This document shows positions 33,417 to 42,215 of a stretch of DNA of 64,000 bases, piece by piece. Below the pieces are notes generated by a model. The model did not search any database, was not told where the DNA came from, and saw only the letters and a program-made list of their open reading frames with translations. Made by a program: the position numbers and the translations under genes. The DNA is from Cyclobacteriaceae bacterium (lineage in GTDB: Bacteria > Bacteroidota > Bacteroidia > Cytophagales > Cyclobacteriaceae). The stretch lies in contig JALHRJ010000002.1 in assembly GCA_022841475.1 (NCBI GenBank), positions 62,001-126,000 of the forward strand, given 5' to 3'. Every line of letters begins with the position of its first letter. Within the stretch, counting starts at the first letter, position 1.

Positions 33417-33676
33417 TAGCCAGAATTGGCAAACTTCACTTGGCAGCGATAAATCGGAGTTGAGCCATTGCAACCGATATAAGTAGAATAGCTGCTATCA
33501 GCTTTATTCGCTAATTTTACATTATAGTATCCGAATATATTCTTAGACAATTTTTTAATAGGCTTAATTTTCCCTGAAATTTTCATACCATATTTTATAG
33601 TTTCGGGTGAATAAAATATTTCGCCATATAATTTTTCTAGGCTTCCAACGTACTCCCATACATTTTCCTCGAACAT
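33413..33676 (-). CDS. Unknown small protein
   Basis: 87 residues, mixed, with several Lys/Gly turns (MKISGKIKPIKKLSKNIFGY). Follows the fibre gene by 19 bp. Function not recognised. Confidence 0.55.
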   Translation of the reverse strand: MFEENVWEYVGSLEKLYGEIFYSPETIKYGMKISGKIKPIKKLSKNIFGYYNVKLANKADSSYSTYIGCNGSTPIYRCQVKFANSGY

Positions 33677-33695
33677 AAAGTTAACTACTCCTTAA

Positions 33696-35879
33696 TTAAC
33701 TGCGTGTTTGAAAAACTTGAAGCTGTAAATAACCGCTGTTATCTTTTTGTGTAACGGGCAAATCAATATCATTGACTGCAAATTGAATAATGGCGCTTTC
33801 ACTCGGTGTAAATGTATAATCTGTGCCAACCGCAAACCAAGCACCATTTCCAATTTTTGCAACTAAAGCTCCAACATTATTGCCGGGTGATATAAGTACA
33901 ACACCCCCACCGGGGTCAGCCGCATAACCAGTAACGCCACAAGTGTTAACTACATCTGGTTTCCAACTTCCACTGGCAAACATACGGTATTGTAGCCCCT
34001 CGTACACACGAAAGTAACGCGAACTGGCTGTATTTGGACTGGCCTGTGCATGTATCTTCAATGCAAATGCTTCTGGCTGTATTCCTTGTGATCGAATTGT
34101 AACATTTAATGTACCTGTGTTCCCAGATGTCCCACCGTACACATCGTTCATAGCAAAATATAATCTTCCGCTACTCTCGGCATAGAAAGTTCTTTCGCGA
34201 CCAATACCAAACCAAGAACCATTCCCTATTTTTGCAATCAATTTACCGATATTGTGACTCGGTAACAACAGTGCTATACCAATATCTTCTGTCGCGCCAT
34301 CGCCATTAGAAAATGAGCCGGGGTTCTGATCGTCATAAGCCCACGTTCCACCTGACTTGATATGATACCATCCACCAGATACGATGTCAATACCGCTGTC
34401 AAAAAGTTCAACTGGTGTAACAACTAAGTTATTTTTAATTGTAGCCCACTTGTAATCATTATAACCAATGCCTGATAAAGCAACGCTAGTAATTGTTCCA
34501 CTTGGTGAAACTAACACTCCTTCTTGGTTAATTATTTCTAATCTGATGTTACTTCCATTAAACAAACCACTTGCAGGAAAGTTATAGTTATGAGTTTTTG
34601 GATTTCTTGTGCTTGCGTTAGATATACGATCTAAAACCGTGTGTGGCGCACCCGGAGGGATAAGAACCCCTGTCAGATTTTCAACCCCACCACCGCCTGT
34701 ATAATTAAACGATATATTTTTCAATCCACTATTTGAAGCCAGAACTTTTTCGATATAAATACCAGTAACGGGTGTTCCGTTTAATGAACCCTGCCCACTT
34801 ACAAATCCAGCACCGTCAGTATATTGCCCCGCGCTACTTCCGCGCATAACAATGAAATCATTTTCATAATCAGTAAAATCGAAATTTTTTGTCCATGTTT
34901 CAAATGGATTATAACCTTCACCAACAATAGTTGCATTGATTAGCTTCACTAAACCACCTTGAACTAAAGATGATGATGGGTTTATAACAATTGAAGAGAA
35001 TAAGCCTTCGCCAGCCCAATTGTAATTTGTATTACTAGAACCAATAGAATTAACAGCGTTTACAGCATCAAATGTAACACCATAATTTCCTGAATTACCA
35101 CTATAATCAATGGTTGAAGCAAATGAGTATATATGTGTTTTTCGCGGGAAGTTATAACCAATATACACTGACTGTCCACCACTAGCATCTGTACCTTGCC
35201 ACCCAACACCATTAACCCACGTTCCGTATGTGCCGGGAATGATATTGTAAAAATCATGACTACTGGTTAAGAAATTAAGATTTTTTGTCCACGCTGTAAA
35301 AGGATTATCACCTATTCCTGTTACCGTAACACTTCTCAGCAAAGAAGAACCAGCGTGTGGTGCATTATCTCCGTGTGAATCTATAAAAACCTGAATAAAA
35401 GTTGCCTTTTTAAACCCATTCCAACTTAAAGTTAAATTTGTACCTTGATTAAGACTACTAACATCATAAACGCCATCTGGTGCAGCGCGATTGACACAAA
35501 TTTGTGCGCCAAGATTGTAACCGTTTTGTATACCACGAGTCAAATCGTAATCAATTGTTACGTTTGTAATAATTGATTCAGAAAACATTCGATTTAAACA
35601 CAAAGTCCGGCTTTTGTATCCGCTGCCCGTTGTTAAATCTTCATGCTGCCAGCCAACGCCATTAACATAACTCCCCATTGGTTCAAATGGGGAAAAGTTG
35701 AAAAATACCGGGGTGAAATTTTGTTGAGATACAGTAAAATTAAATGTATGCGTCCAAGTATTTAGTTGTAACATGGACGCTGCATTGGTAGCACGTTTCG
35801 TTAAAAATGTTCGTCCACTACCAAAAGAACGATGTGATAGTGAGCTATACAATCCTTTTGATTTAGCAAATTGTCTCAC
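33696..35879 (-). CDS. Tail-fibre/adhesin with beta-sandwich repeats and two LecA-like domains
   Basis: 727 residues. Three successive ~130-residue beta units share VNGVGWQ / WTKNLNF / SxSLxxSxxVxGxG patterns (about 40-480). The C-terminal 250 residues hold two copies of a fold like the bacterial galactophilic lectin LecA/PA-IL: SGGWYHIKSGGTWAYDDQ..., IGKLIAKIGNGSWFGIG, LYFAMNDVYGGTSGNTGTL and a second set ending AVNDIDLPVTQKDNSGYLQL. The ND...N-G residues correspond to the calcium/sugar site. A receptor-binding role on host glycans is inferred. Overlaps the upstream gene by 4 nt. Confidence 0.75.
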   Translation of the reverse strand: MRQFAKSKGLYSSLSHRSFGSGRTFLTKRATNAASMLQLNTWTHTFNFTVSQQNFTPVFFNFSPFEPMGSYVNGVGWQHEDLTTGSGYKSRTLCLNRMFSESIITNVTIDYDLTRGIQNGYNLGAQICVNRAAPDGVYDVSSLNQGTNLTLSWNGFKKATFIQVFIDSHGDNAPHAGSSLLRSVTVTGIGDNPFTAWTKNLNFLTSSHDFYNIIPGTYGTWVNGVGWQGTDASGGQSVYIGYNFPRKTHIYSFASTIDYSGNSGNYGVTFDAVNAVNSIGSSNTNYNWAGEGLFSSIVINPSSSLVQGGLVKLINATIVGEGYNPFETWTKNFDFTDYENDFIVMRGSSAGQYTDGAGFVSGQGSLNGTPVTGIYIEKVLASNSGLKNISFNYTGGGGVENLTGVLIPPGAPHTVLDRISNASTRNPKTHNYNFPASGLFNGSNIRLEIINQEGVLVSPSGTITSVALSGIGYNDYKWATIKNNLVVTPVELFDSGIDIVSGGWYHIKSGGTWAYDDQNPGSFSNGDGATEDIGIALLLPSHNIGKLIAKIGNGSWFGIGRERTFYAESSGRLYFAMNDVYGGTSGNTGTLNVTIRSQGIQPEAFALKIHAQASPNTASSRYFRVYEGLQYRMFASGSWKPDVVNTCGVTGYAADPGGGVVLISPGNNVGALVAKIGNGAWFAVGTDYTFTPSESAIIQFAVNDIDLPVTQKDNSGYLQLQVFQTRS

Positions 35880-36202
35880 GGCTTAGAACCTTGACGCGAA
35901 AGAATGATGTTAAGGGTAGCTGTACCGCTTTGGGCAATAATTCGAAAATTTTCTAAGTTAGTCCAGCCCCACACATCAAATGTATCATTAGCCACCTGGG
36001 GAATCCCTATGGCTGTTGTTGGTGTTAATATATCAAGAAAGCCCCATCTGATACTAGCACTTTCAACACTGATAAAAGCATTATCTGCTGCCCTCACTTC
36101 TTCTGCGGTAAAACCAAACTCGACTAAAGATTTGGCTGTTGTGGTAACAGTTCCATTTTCACCTGCAAAAGCAATTGCTACTTGTAAATTACCAGTTTTC
36201 AT
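35876..36202 (-). CDS. Small virion-type protein
   Basis: 108 residues, beta-rich, compact, no Cys (VAIAFAGENGTVTTTAKSLV). Sandwiched between a ClpP-like protease and the fibre gene in one operon. Likely structural; unassigned. Confidence 0.55.
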   Translation of the reverse strand: MKTGNLQVAIAFAGENGTVTTTAKSLVEFGFTAEEVRAADNAFISVESASIRWGFLDILTPTTAIGIPQVANDTFDVWGWTNLENFRIIAQSGTATLNIILSRQGSKP

Positions 36203-36208
36203 AATTTT

Positions 36209-36844
36209 TTAAATCCCTTTATAAATTTCGTCAACAAATCCTTTTTTCTCGCACTCATCGGCATCCAGCCATGTATCGCGTTTTAACATATCACGTACTT
36301 CTTCTATTTTAATAGAAGAATATCCAACATAAAAACTAGATAGACGCTCCATAGCTTTATTCTGAAGATTGATTTCGTCTTCAAATTCTTCGTGTGTTCC
36401 CCATTTCATGCCAGATAATTGATGGACAAGCATAAAGCTATTAGGTAAAATGTAACGTTTTGTGCATGACATGGATATAAGAGTAGCTGCACTGGCGCAC
36501 AACCCCTCTACAATGGAATAAATGGGTGACTTGATCATTTTAATCTGGTCGCTGGCACAAAAACCAGAAAACAAATCCCCGCCTTCTGAATTAATATGCA
36601 ACCAAATTGGAATAGAAAAATCAAGTCCACGAGTAATCTTTTGTTCTCGAAGAACCGCATCGAGGTTTCTTATTGCGCGAATAAGCGCCAATACTCGGTC
36701 ACTATCCACATCTGCGTAAAAATAGACATGATTATCCATTGTTTCAACTGTAAGGCGGGGTGAACTACTTGATGATGTTTCTTCCTCGGCAATAAAATAC
36801 ATTTGTTGATTCAAACGGGGATTTCTGTGTTTTCTATACAACAT
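36209..36844 (-). CDS. ClpP-like serine protease
   Basis: 211 residues of ClpP/crotonase fold: IWLHINSEGGDLFSGF, nucleophile Ser in VEGLCASAATLIS, catalytic His in MLVHQLSG, Asp-containing helix later (RDTWLDADECEKKGFVDEIY). Phage ClpP-like proteins usually act in head or tail maturation. Here it heads an operon with the fibre genes behind a late-type promoter element, and the capsid protease is separate, so its target is unclear. Confidence 0.85.
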   Translation of the reverse strand: MLYRKHRNPRLNQQMYFIAEEETSSSSSPRLTVETMDNHVYFYADVDSDRVLALIRAIRNLDAVLREQKITRGLDFSIPIWLHINSEGGDLFSGFCASDQIKMIKSPIYSIVEGLCASAATLISMSCTKRYILPNSFMLVHQLSGMKWGTHEEFEDEINLQNKAMERLSSFYVGYSSIKIEEVRDMLKRDTWLDADECEKKGFVDEIYKGI

Positions 36845-36877
36845 TCTTGCGCCTTTCTTGTTATTGTGTCTACAAGT

Positions 36878-36887
36878 ATTCTAACAC
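36878..36887 (-). promoter_or_regulatory. Late-type promoter element GTGTTAGAAT
   Basis: Upstream of the ClpP-fibre operon; same word as before the capsid gene. Confidence 0.6.
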
Positions 36888-36916
36888 AAGAATGTTGATT
36901 TTTGAATAGGGGAAAA

Positions 36917-37378
36917 TTAATGGCGAAGATATAGCGGTGGCGCGGGCTTAAATTCGGTCTTGTATGCAGTTACCACAAACATCTCGCCATCACTTGCTTC
37001 TTGGCTTGAAGCGCGTTCAAAAACAAATCCGGTTTTCGCGTCGGTAGCAATTCGAAACATTCCAGTTTCATCAGCATACACATAGGCGCGAAAACTGAAA
37101 CGAATGATTTGCATATAGTCGTCAAGCGAAACATGCATTACATCTTGAAGGCTATGAAAAGTCAACTTGATTCCTTTTTCTGCAAAGCGCTCGACTAAAT
37201 ACTTATTGCCTTCAAATTTTGCCACTTCGCGAATCATAACTTGTGAAGTGTTCGGGGCGCAATTAGCATGAACCCAACGATTAGCTGCGCCAACACGTAT
37301 TTCGTCGCCCACAAAAATACGGTTTCCGCAACAAGCACAATTGCTTGAATATCGTGCCTTAACGGGGTGATTCATCAC
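36917..37378 (-). CDS. Protein with N-terminal zinc-ribbon-like motif
   Basis: 153 residues. CACCGNRIFVGDEIRVGAAN, then WVHANC, forms a Cys2-His-Cys pattern typical of small zinc-binding domains in phage DNA-interacting proteins. The C-terminal 110 residues are unassigned. Own promoter at 37405. Confidence 0.65.
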   Translation of the reverse strand: MMNHPVKARYSSNCACCGNRIFVGDEIRVGAANRWVHANCAPNTSQVMIREVAKFEGNKYLVERFAEKGIKLTFHSLQDVMHVSLDDYMQIIRFSFRAYVYADETGMFRIATDAKTGFVFERASSQEASDGEMFVVTAYKTEFKPAPPLYLRH

Positions 37379-37404
37379 AAAAACTCCTAATTAGTTATAC
37401 TGTG

Positions 37405-37432
37405 ATGATAGCGCACATTCGTCAAAAGTCAA
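37405..37432 (-). promoter_or_regulatory. Promoter TTGACT-N16-TATCAT
   Basis: Drives the zinc-motif gene; 16-base spacer. Confidence 0.75.
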
Positions 37433-37437
37433 GAATT

Positions 37438-37713
37438 TCAATCGAAGAAAACGAAATCACCATCAATGTTATTTTTAGTTGTATGCCAAACATCAAATTC
37501 AAAACAATCAAACCATTTTTTTCGGCTAAGACTATCAATTTTTTCTTTTGGGATTTCTAACCAAACTAATTGTTCATCTGGCATAACTTTGCTAAATACA
37601 ACAATGCCATCTCCGTTTTCGACATACTTTTCGACTTCGAGTACATAATGAGGGGAAATTTTATTTTCTCTATCAAACATCTGTGCTAAAAATTGATTAT
37701 CAAAATTCGTCAC
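37438..37713 (-). CDS. Unknown small protein
   Basis: 91 residues, acidic, alpha/beta (VVFSKVMPDEQLVWLEIPKE). Its start overlaps the end of the small secreted-type gene by 14 nt, indicating coupling. Function not recognised. Confidence 0.55.
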   Translation of the reverse strand: MTNFDNQFLAQMFDRENKISPHYVLEVEKYVENGDGIVVFSKVMPDEQLVWLEIPKEKIDSLSRKKWFDCFEFDVWHTTKNNIDGDFVFFD

Positions 37714-37879
37714 GGATAAATCCTTCCTCGGACAAACAATTCCGAAAGTTATCTAAGTTAAACAAATTGCTAAAAAGACAATTCTTCAAAAATTCAATCG
37801 ATTGTGAAGGTTCAATATCAACTGAAATTAACAGAAAAAGGAATAGAAAAACTAAAAACTTAGGCAAAAATTTCTCCAT
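37700..37879 (-). CDS. 59-residue protein with signal-peptide-like N-terminus
   Basis: Starts at ATG 37879, overlapping the upstream gene by 20 nt and the downstream gene by 14 nt, so it fills what otherwise looks like a 146-bp gap. The N-terminus KFLPKFLVFLFLFLLISV is a basic start plus a hydrophobic core, fitting a signal peptide or membrane anchor. The remaining ~38 residues are acidic with two Cys. No family recognised; an exported or membrane phage protein is inferred. Confidence 0.65.
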   Translation of the reverse strand: MEKFLPKFLVFLFLFLLISVDIEPSQSIEFLKNCLFSNLFNLDNFRNCLSEEGFIRDEF

Positions 37880-38267
37880 AATTATTGTGCAACTCCCTCA
37901 AAAAATCATCGATAATTTCTAGTTCATCAATACTAGCAATTCTATCCTTCAGCAATATTAAGTATTCATTAATTTTACTGAATTCATTCATTAAGCCGAA
38001 TTGATTTGTATTATTAATCATGAAATATTTTAACGCACTTGCGGATGTTTCTAGTTCTTGTGTAATTTTAGTTTGATTCGGCTTAATATATGGGCAGTTA
38101 TTCCCATATTTTTCAATCAAATATTTTATGCATTGCAATGCTTGTTGTATATTATCGTCCAAGTTTTCAAGTACGTCTTCAACACAATGTGCCTCAAGAC
38201 CATACATGTTGTGATGAAGCCACAATTTCCACGCTATCAACTGCTGTCTTATTGCTATCTTAGACAT
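37860..38267 (-). CDS. Unknown helical protein
   Basis: 135 residues, nearly all helical (HCVEDVLENLDDNIQQALQC). First gene of a three-gene overlapping operon behind the promoter at 38294. Function not recognised. Confidence 0.6.
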   Translation of the reverse strand: MSKIAIRQQLIAWKLWLHHNMYGLEAHCVEDVLENLDDNIQQALQCIKYLIEKYGNNCPYIKPNQTKITQELETSASALKYFMINNTNQFGLMNEFSKINEYLILLKDRIASIDELEIIDDFLRELHNNYGEIFA

Positions 38268-38293
38268 AAATTACTTCCCCATAGTTTTTTTTA

Positions 38294-38321
38294 ATGATAG
38301 CAAAAAAAAATACCACGTCAA
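38294..38321 (-). promoter_or_regulatory. Promoter TTGACG-N16-TATCAT
   Basis: Twenty-odd bases before 38267; 16-base spacer. Confidence 0.7.
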
Positions 38322-38809
38322 GAGTAAGGTTTTGCGATTTCTGTCCAGAAATATACAAGATAGACGTAAGTGTTGTAATTAGGTGAATTCATACGGCGAT
38401 GAATCGTAGCAGTTGTGTTTAAATTATTACTTTTCCAGTTAACGTAAGTGACTTGTTTCCCTGAAGCTAATTTGTCAAATTCACCATACCAATTGACAAG
38501 TGTGCCTAATTGAAGCGTATTGTAAATCGGATAAATATAAATTGATACAATTACATTGTTGCGCGTAAAAATTCTTATGTAATAGATGTTATCGTCGTAA
38601 CGATAACAAGTGACAAAAACTGAACCATAAACTGCGCTTTCAACACAATCACGACTCAGTTCAACTTCATAAATATTTTCACCAATGTAATTTCTAAGTT
38701 GGTCAAGGTGGTTATAAGGTATTGTGGTTTTTATTGAAGAAAAGACAAGTGTCAAAATAAAAAGTATTATTGCAAAAAAAATTACTGTATTAAAATAAAA
38801 TTTAGTCAA
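38318..38809 (-). CDS. Membrane-anchored protein
   Basis: 163 residues with one N-terminal hydrophobic segment (TVIFFAIILFILTLVF, residues ~9-24) after a short basic start, then a soluble ~135-residue domain with an acidic, Tyr-rich, strand-forming sequence. Orientation and function unknown; candidates are superinfection exclusion or lysis-related roles by topology only. Confidence 0.6.
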   Translation of the reverse strand: MTKFYFNTVIFFAIILFILTLVFSSIKTTIPYNHLDQLRNYIGENIYEVELSRDCVESAVYGSVFVTCYRYDDNIYYIRIFTRNNVIVSIYIYPIYNTLQLGTLVNWYGEFDKLASGKQVTYVNWKSNNLNTTATIHRRMNSPNYNTYVYLVYFWTEIAKPYS

Positions 38810-38832
38810 TTTTTAACCTATATCTTTTTTGT

Positions 38833-38863
38833 CAAAATAAAGAGGGCGAAATCACATCGCCCT
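38833..38863 (-). terminator. Terminator of the 38.8-39.1 kb RNA
   Basis: Minus strand AGGGCGA-TGTGATT-TCGCCCT followed by CTTTATTTT. Confidence 0.85.
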
Positions 38864-39095
38864 TACTAGTGGACGTGAAGGCATCGCAGCCTTGTCTACA
38901 CCAACAGTTACCACCTTTAAGGTATAGTGCTTTGTCAACCCACCACTTGCGCTTTCGAGTTCAGCCTTGCGGCACACTAACTGTTATGTATCGAAAACTT
39001 GACACGCCCGTGTTTTTAAATAAGCCGCACTTTATTGAGTCTTGTACGGCTTATTTAGGCAAATCATTTGATTTGCCAGCGCTACGTTCAGTAAT
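38840..39095 (-). ncRNA. Independent structured RNA of about 250 nt
   Basis: No ORF over this 298-bp gap. Promoter at 39099 and terminator at 38833 define a unit. Stems include GGCAAATCA/TGATTTGCC (near 39060), AAATAAGCCG..CGGCTTATTT, ACACG/CGTGT, long-range AACAGTTA/TAACTGTT and GCCTTCAC/GTAAGGGC. The 3' half (GTGTAGACAAGGCTGCGATG) recalls tnpB right ends and the element at 476-638, without being a clear match. Family unknown. Confidence 0.65.
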
Positions 39096-39098
39096 TAG

Positions 39099-39127
39099 AT
39101 AATAACATCAACTGCGTTTTTTGTCAA
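39099..39127 (-). promoter_or_regulatory. Promoter TTGACA-N17-TATTAT for the structured RNA
   Basis: Overlaps the last codons of the ASCH gene; no gene follows, only the structured RNA. Confidence 0.7.
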
Positions 39128-39551
39128 GCAATTGATTTAGTTTTTGCTTATATTCAAGCGAAATTGGGTAATTCCACAAACCGAGTTGACCACGCATTGG
39201 AATTGGTTTTTCAAACACGTCAATTACTGTTAGTCCAATAGCATAATGCCTTTCGGAAAAATAACCCAATAATTTTTCTTCGGAATCAGCAGATACGCTT
39301 AACGATGGTTCACAAAAATTAATGTGCGCTATTGCCAAAGCTGCACCCAATGGTAATTGTTTAATTTCTATATCATATGTTTTCAGTAAAACACTTTGCT
39401 CGATGGATAACTTATCTATAGTTTTTCCGGCGTGGATGACAACAAAACCGCGATAAGGAGTTTGCCACGTTCTGGTTTCGTGTTTTTTTATTCCAGCAAC
39501 AATTAACGAGGCCCAGGGTTGACGTATTGTTATAGCCTTGATGAATTCCAA
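39108..39551 (-). CDS. ASCH domain protein
   Basis: 147 residues. AITIRQPWASLIVAGIKKHE, then TRTWQTPYRGFVVIHAGK, and a late QLGLWNY are classical ASCH features (RNA-binding, PUA-related fold; some are N4-acetylcytidine amidohydrolases). Phages often carry ASCH proteins near RNA-modifying genes; here it is two genes from rtcB. Confidence 0.85.
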   Translation of the reverse strand: MEFIKAITIRQPWASLIVAGIKKHETRTWQTPYRGFVVIHAGKTIDKLSIEQSVLLKTYDIEIKQLPLGAALAIAHINFCEPSLSVSADSEEKLLGYFSERHYAIGLTVIDVFEKPIPMRGQLGLWNYPISLEYKQKLNQLLDKKRS

Positions 39552-40049
39552 TTAAAACAATTCCGGCTGGTAAAAACCACGCAGTTTGTCGATTTCCTTA
39601 TCAATATCACGCTTGTGTTTTTCAAGACGTTTTTTGTTATCAATATATTTCTGATGCAAGTTACTCATATTTCTATCAATAGCTTCTTTTTCATCAACCA
39701 GTATTTTAATAAGGAGTTCGTCTGTTAAAAGTTCTCTTATTTTACTTTCAAGTGTTGGAATAATTCCGTTAACATAACCGGTTATCAAATTGATTCGTGT
39801 TGATAAAGGTTTGTTATCGTTGTTAGTAAAAGCGCTATGGTTATCAAGTAACTTTAATTTCTTAGTTTTAACATCATAAACAAACACACCCTGAACAACA
39901 ATAGTGTCATGTTCACCATCTTCCCATTGATGCGCTTTGAAGTTGATTTGAAATGGGGGTTTTGAATCGAAGAAATATGTGATTCCAAAATTAACAGAGT
40001 TTTCAATACCCTTGTAAACTACGGGAGTATCGTTAAAGATTTCTATCAT
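39552..40049 (-). CDS. Unknown protein with C-terminal coiled coil
   Basis: 165 residues. The first half is beta-rich (FKAHQWEDGEHDTIVVQGVF) and resembles the 42200 gene product (QCNDWMDG..., FQYQYG). The last 45 residues form a charged coiled coil (KYIDNKKRLEKHKRDIDKEI). Function unknown. Confidence 0.6.
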   Translation of the reverse strand: MIEIFNDTPVVYKGIENSVNFGITYFFDSKPPFQINFKAHQWEDGEHDTIVVQGVFVYDVKTKKLKLLDNHSAFTNNDNKPLSTRINLITGYVNGIIPTLESKIRELLTDELLIKILVDEKEAIDRNMSNLHQKYIDNKKRLEKHKRDIDKEIDKLRGFYQPELF

Positions 40050-40100
40050 GGGTTTGTCCTTTGTAGGCAGTTGTATTTTTTGCTACAACTGCCTTGATAC

Positions 40101-41519
40101 TTAGAATTTAAAGCGCGGTTCTGCCATACGGACGATATATGGAGTAAACGCGCCAACAACTGAAACTGCATCCGATTGATATTTCATAACATCAGAAATT
40201 CGCTTGTAAGCACGAGGGTCTTCGTCTTTGTCCCCACCAATTAAACTTACCCCGTATTCTTTGGCAACATATTCTTTTGTTTCACCCTTCAATTGTTTCA
40301 GGGCTGTCCCTCTCGACATGACTCGTCCTGCACCATGAGAAGCACTAAACAAAGTTTGCTCGTTTCCCTTCCCAACAACAATTTGTGACTGATCGCCCAT
40401 TGTAGCCGGAATGATTCCCCACTCATTGTAATTGGCTGGGGTTGCGCCTTTACGATGAATATAAACTCCATCAAGTTCTGGATAATCAGTGCTGTTAAAC
40501 ATCCAGCAAAAATTATGGCGCGAATAAACACTACGCAAAACATCGGTATCAAAATCAACACGATTAGCAATTTCAGTCATCAAAACATAGTGCAAGTGTT
40601 CATGCGAATTTTGAGCAAACTTACCAGCCCAATTCATCAAAACAAAATAATCATTTGCCCAACCATCGGCATTAAAGAACAGTGGCGCATTATCGTTATA
40701 GCCTTTTGGCATTGGATACAGTTCATTAGCTTTATCTAAAAAGAAATCAGCTATCTTAGCGCCAATCCCGCGAGAACCAAAATGACTCATAATTGCAAAA
40801 TTAGTTTCATTTCCAATTTGTGCAATTCCCAAATCAACAAAGTGATTCCCATCGCCAGATGTACCGAAGTGATTACGTGCTGTTGCCTTAAGAGTAGTAA
40901 GTAGTTTTTTACTGATTGGGTTAACCAATTGTTCATCGAGTTGGCGATAAACTTCATCACTACAAACCTCGTTGTACAAATCATATTCCCAAACCGGGTT
41001 AGGGTTCATCTCCAACCCGAAGTAAGAATATTTCTGTAAAACAAATGAAAGCGCAGGAAGATTATTAGTAATCCAATCGCTATCAACCGGATTGTTTGTG
41101 ATTGTTAACCGAACGCTACAGGCGATGTCACTCCCGACAACGCCCGGAAGGATACAATCCCTAGTGGCAACAACTCCACCAACTGGAACATGCCCATCTT
41201 TAACACGATGTCCGTCGGGCATAATTCCGGCCCAAACAACATAAGGCAAACGACAAATTGCATTGATGTCGTCAATTGCATTTGAATCAATAATCGACTC
41301 GCCAATAACAACAGGGTGGATAGGGTTATCCAGTAATTGGATTGAGCGACTTTCAGTTTCATTCTGCTCATAATAAAGCCGCAAAATCATACTTTCAATT
41401 TCAACAACATTTGAACCAATGTCAATGGCATAAAAAACGCGCCCTTTGTTGGCGTTATTTAATTCCATTTCATTCATGCGCAAAGCTATTTCTTTGCGAT
41501 TGATGCGATTGTAATTCAC
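40101..41519 (-). CDS. rtcB: RtcB-type RNA ligase
   Basis: 472 residues. Metal-site motif GVVGSDIACSVRL (D131, C134), GDGNHFVDLG, GSRGIGAKIADFF, and the guanylylated His in FSASHGAGRVMSRG are all present. RtcB joins 2',3'-cyclic phosphate or 3'-phosphate RNA ends to 5'-OH ends, using GTP and Mn2+. Overlaps the upstream gene by 4 nt. With the Rnl-type ligase at 55563 and the tRNA genes, it fits repair of tRNA cut by host anticodon nucleases. Confidence 0.95.
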   Translation of the reverse strand: MNYNRINRKEIALRMNEMELNNANKGRVFYAIDIGSNVVEIESMILRLYYEQNETESRSIQLLDNPIHPVVIGESIIDSNAIDDINAICRLPYVVWAGIMPDGHRVKDGHVPVGGVVATRDCILPGVVGSDIACSVRLTITNNPVDSDWITNNLPALSFVLQKYSYFGLEMNPNPVWEYDLYNEVCSDEVYRQLDEQLVNPISKKLLTTLKATARNHFGTSGDGNHFVDLGIAQIGNETNFAIMSHFGSRGIGAKIADFFLDKANELYPMPKGYNDNAPLFFNADGWANDYFVLMNWAGKFAQNSHEHLHYVLMTEIANRVDFDTDVLRSVYSRHNFCWMFNSTDYPELDGVYIHRKGATPANYNEWGIIPATMGDQSQIVVGKGNEQTLFSASHGAGRVMSRGTALKQLKGETKEYVAKEYGVSLIGGDKDEDPRAYKRISDVMKYQSDAVSVVGAFTPYIVRMAEPRFKF

Positions 41520-41848
41520 GATTTTTCCTTCAATTCTTTTATAGTTTCTTTCCAGCTATCGATTAAAGACTTCCAGCGCCTTCCGGCAAACTCTTTTTTG
41601 ATGGTGATCGCAAACGGTTTTTCTTCGTCACTACCCAAAGGTTTCTTAGTCGTGATTTTTACCATGTGATAAAGCACAGGTACATAATCACGTTCGCCAA
41701 CTAATGAGCCACTAACTGAAACTGTTTTACCACTTTCGCGCCATATTTCGTAATCGCCATCGCGAAATATGCAATATCGCGCCGCTTCCCAATACGGATT
41801 GGTATATGTATCTCCGTCGCGATTAAAGAAAGTTCCGTTTGTGTTCAC
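41516..41848 (-). CDS. Unknown protein upstream of rtcB
   Basis: 110 residues, Tyr/Trp-rich N-terminus (YTNPYWEAARYCIFRDGDYE) and a basic C-terminal helix. Coupled to rtcB by a 4-nt overlap. Function not recognised. Confidence 0.55.
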   Translation of the reverse strand: MNTNGTFFNRDGDTYTNPYWEAARYCIFRDGDYEIWRESGKTVSVSGSLVGERDYVPVLYHMVKITTKKPLGSDEEKPFAITIKKEFAGRRWKSLIDSWKETIKELKEKS

Positions 41849-41873
41849 GATTTTTCCTTTTGATTATGAATTG

Positions 41874-41901
41874 ATTGTACCTCGAAATGAGAAAAAGTCA
41901 A
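41874..41901 (-). promoter_or_regulatory. Promoter TTGACT-N16-TACAAT
   Basis: Drives the 41516-rtcB-39552-39108 operon. Confidence 0.75.
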
Positions 41902-42215
41902 TCTTTTTGATTTTTAAGTAACTGTTCGATTTTAATACGTATATCTTGAATTACAACCGAAGATAAATATTTCAAATATTTTTGATAAGCAGTTGGAATT
42001 TCAATATCTTCAACTAGAACAATATTAATAATCCAGCAATGAAACCTGAGTTGTGCTACATTCCAAACCGATTGTCCTTGTTGTAAATACAAATAAGTTA
42101 ATTGATATATATCTTCTTCGTTCAATACTGGTATAGCATAATCACTTACACGATTTGGATTATCCAAGTGACTTTGAACCGCTTGAACAAACAATTTAAT
42201 CAATAAACTTTCCAA
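41898..42215 (-). CDS. Unknown helical protein
   Basis: 105 residues, helical; overlaps the upstream gene by 16 nt. Function not recognised. Confidence 0.5.
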   Translation of the reverse strand: MESLLIKLFVQAVQSHLDNPNRVSDYAIPVLNEEDIYQLTYLYLQQGQSVWNVAQLRFHCWIINIVLVEDIEIPTAYQKYLKYLSSVVIQDIRIKIEQLLKNQKD

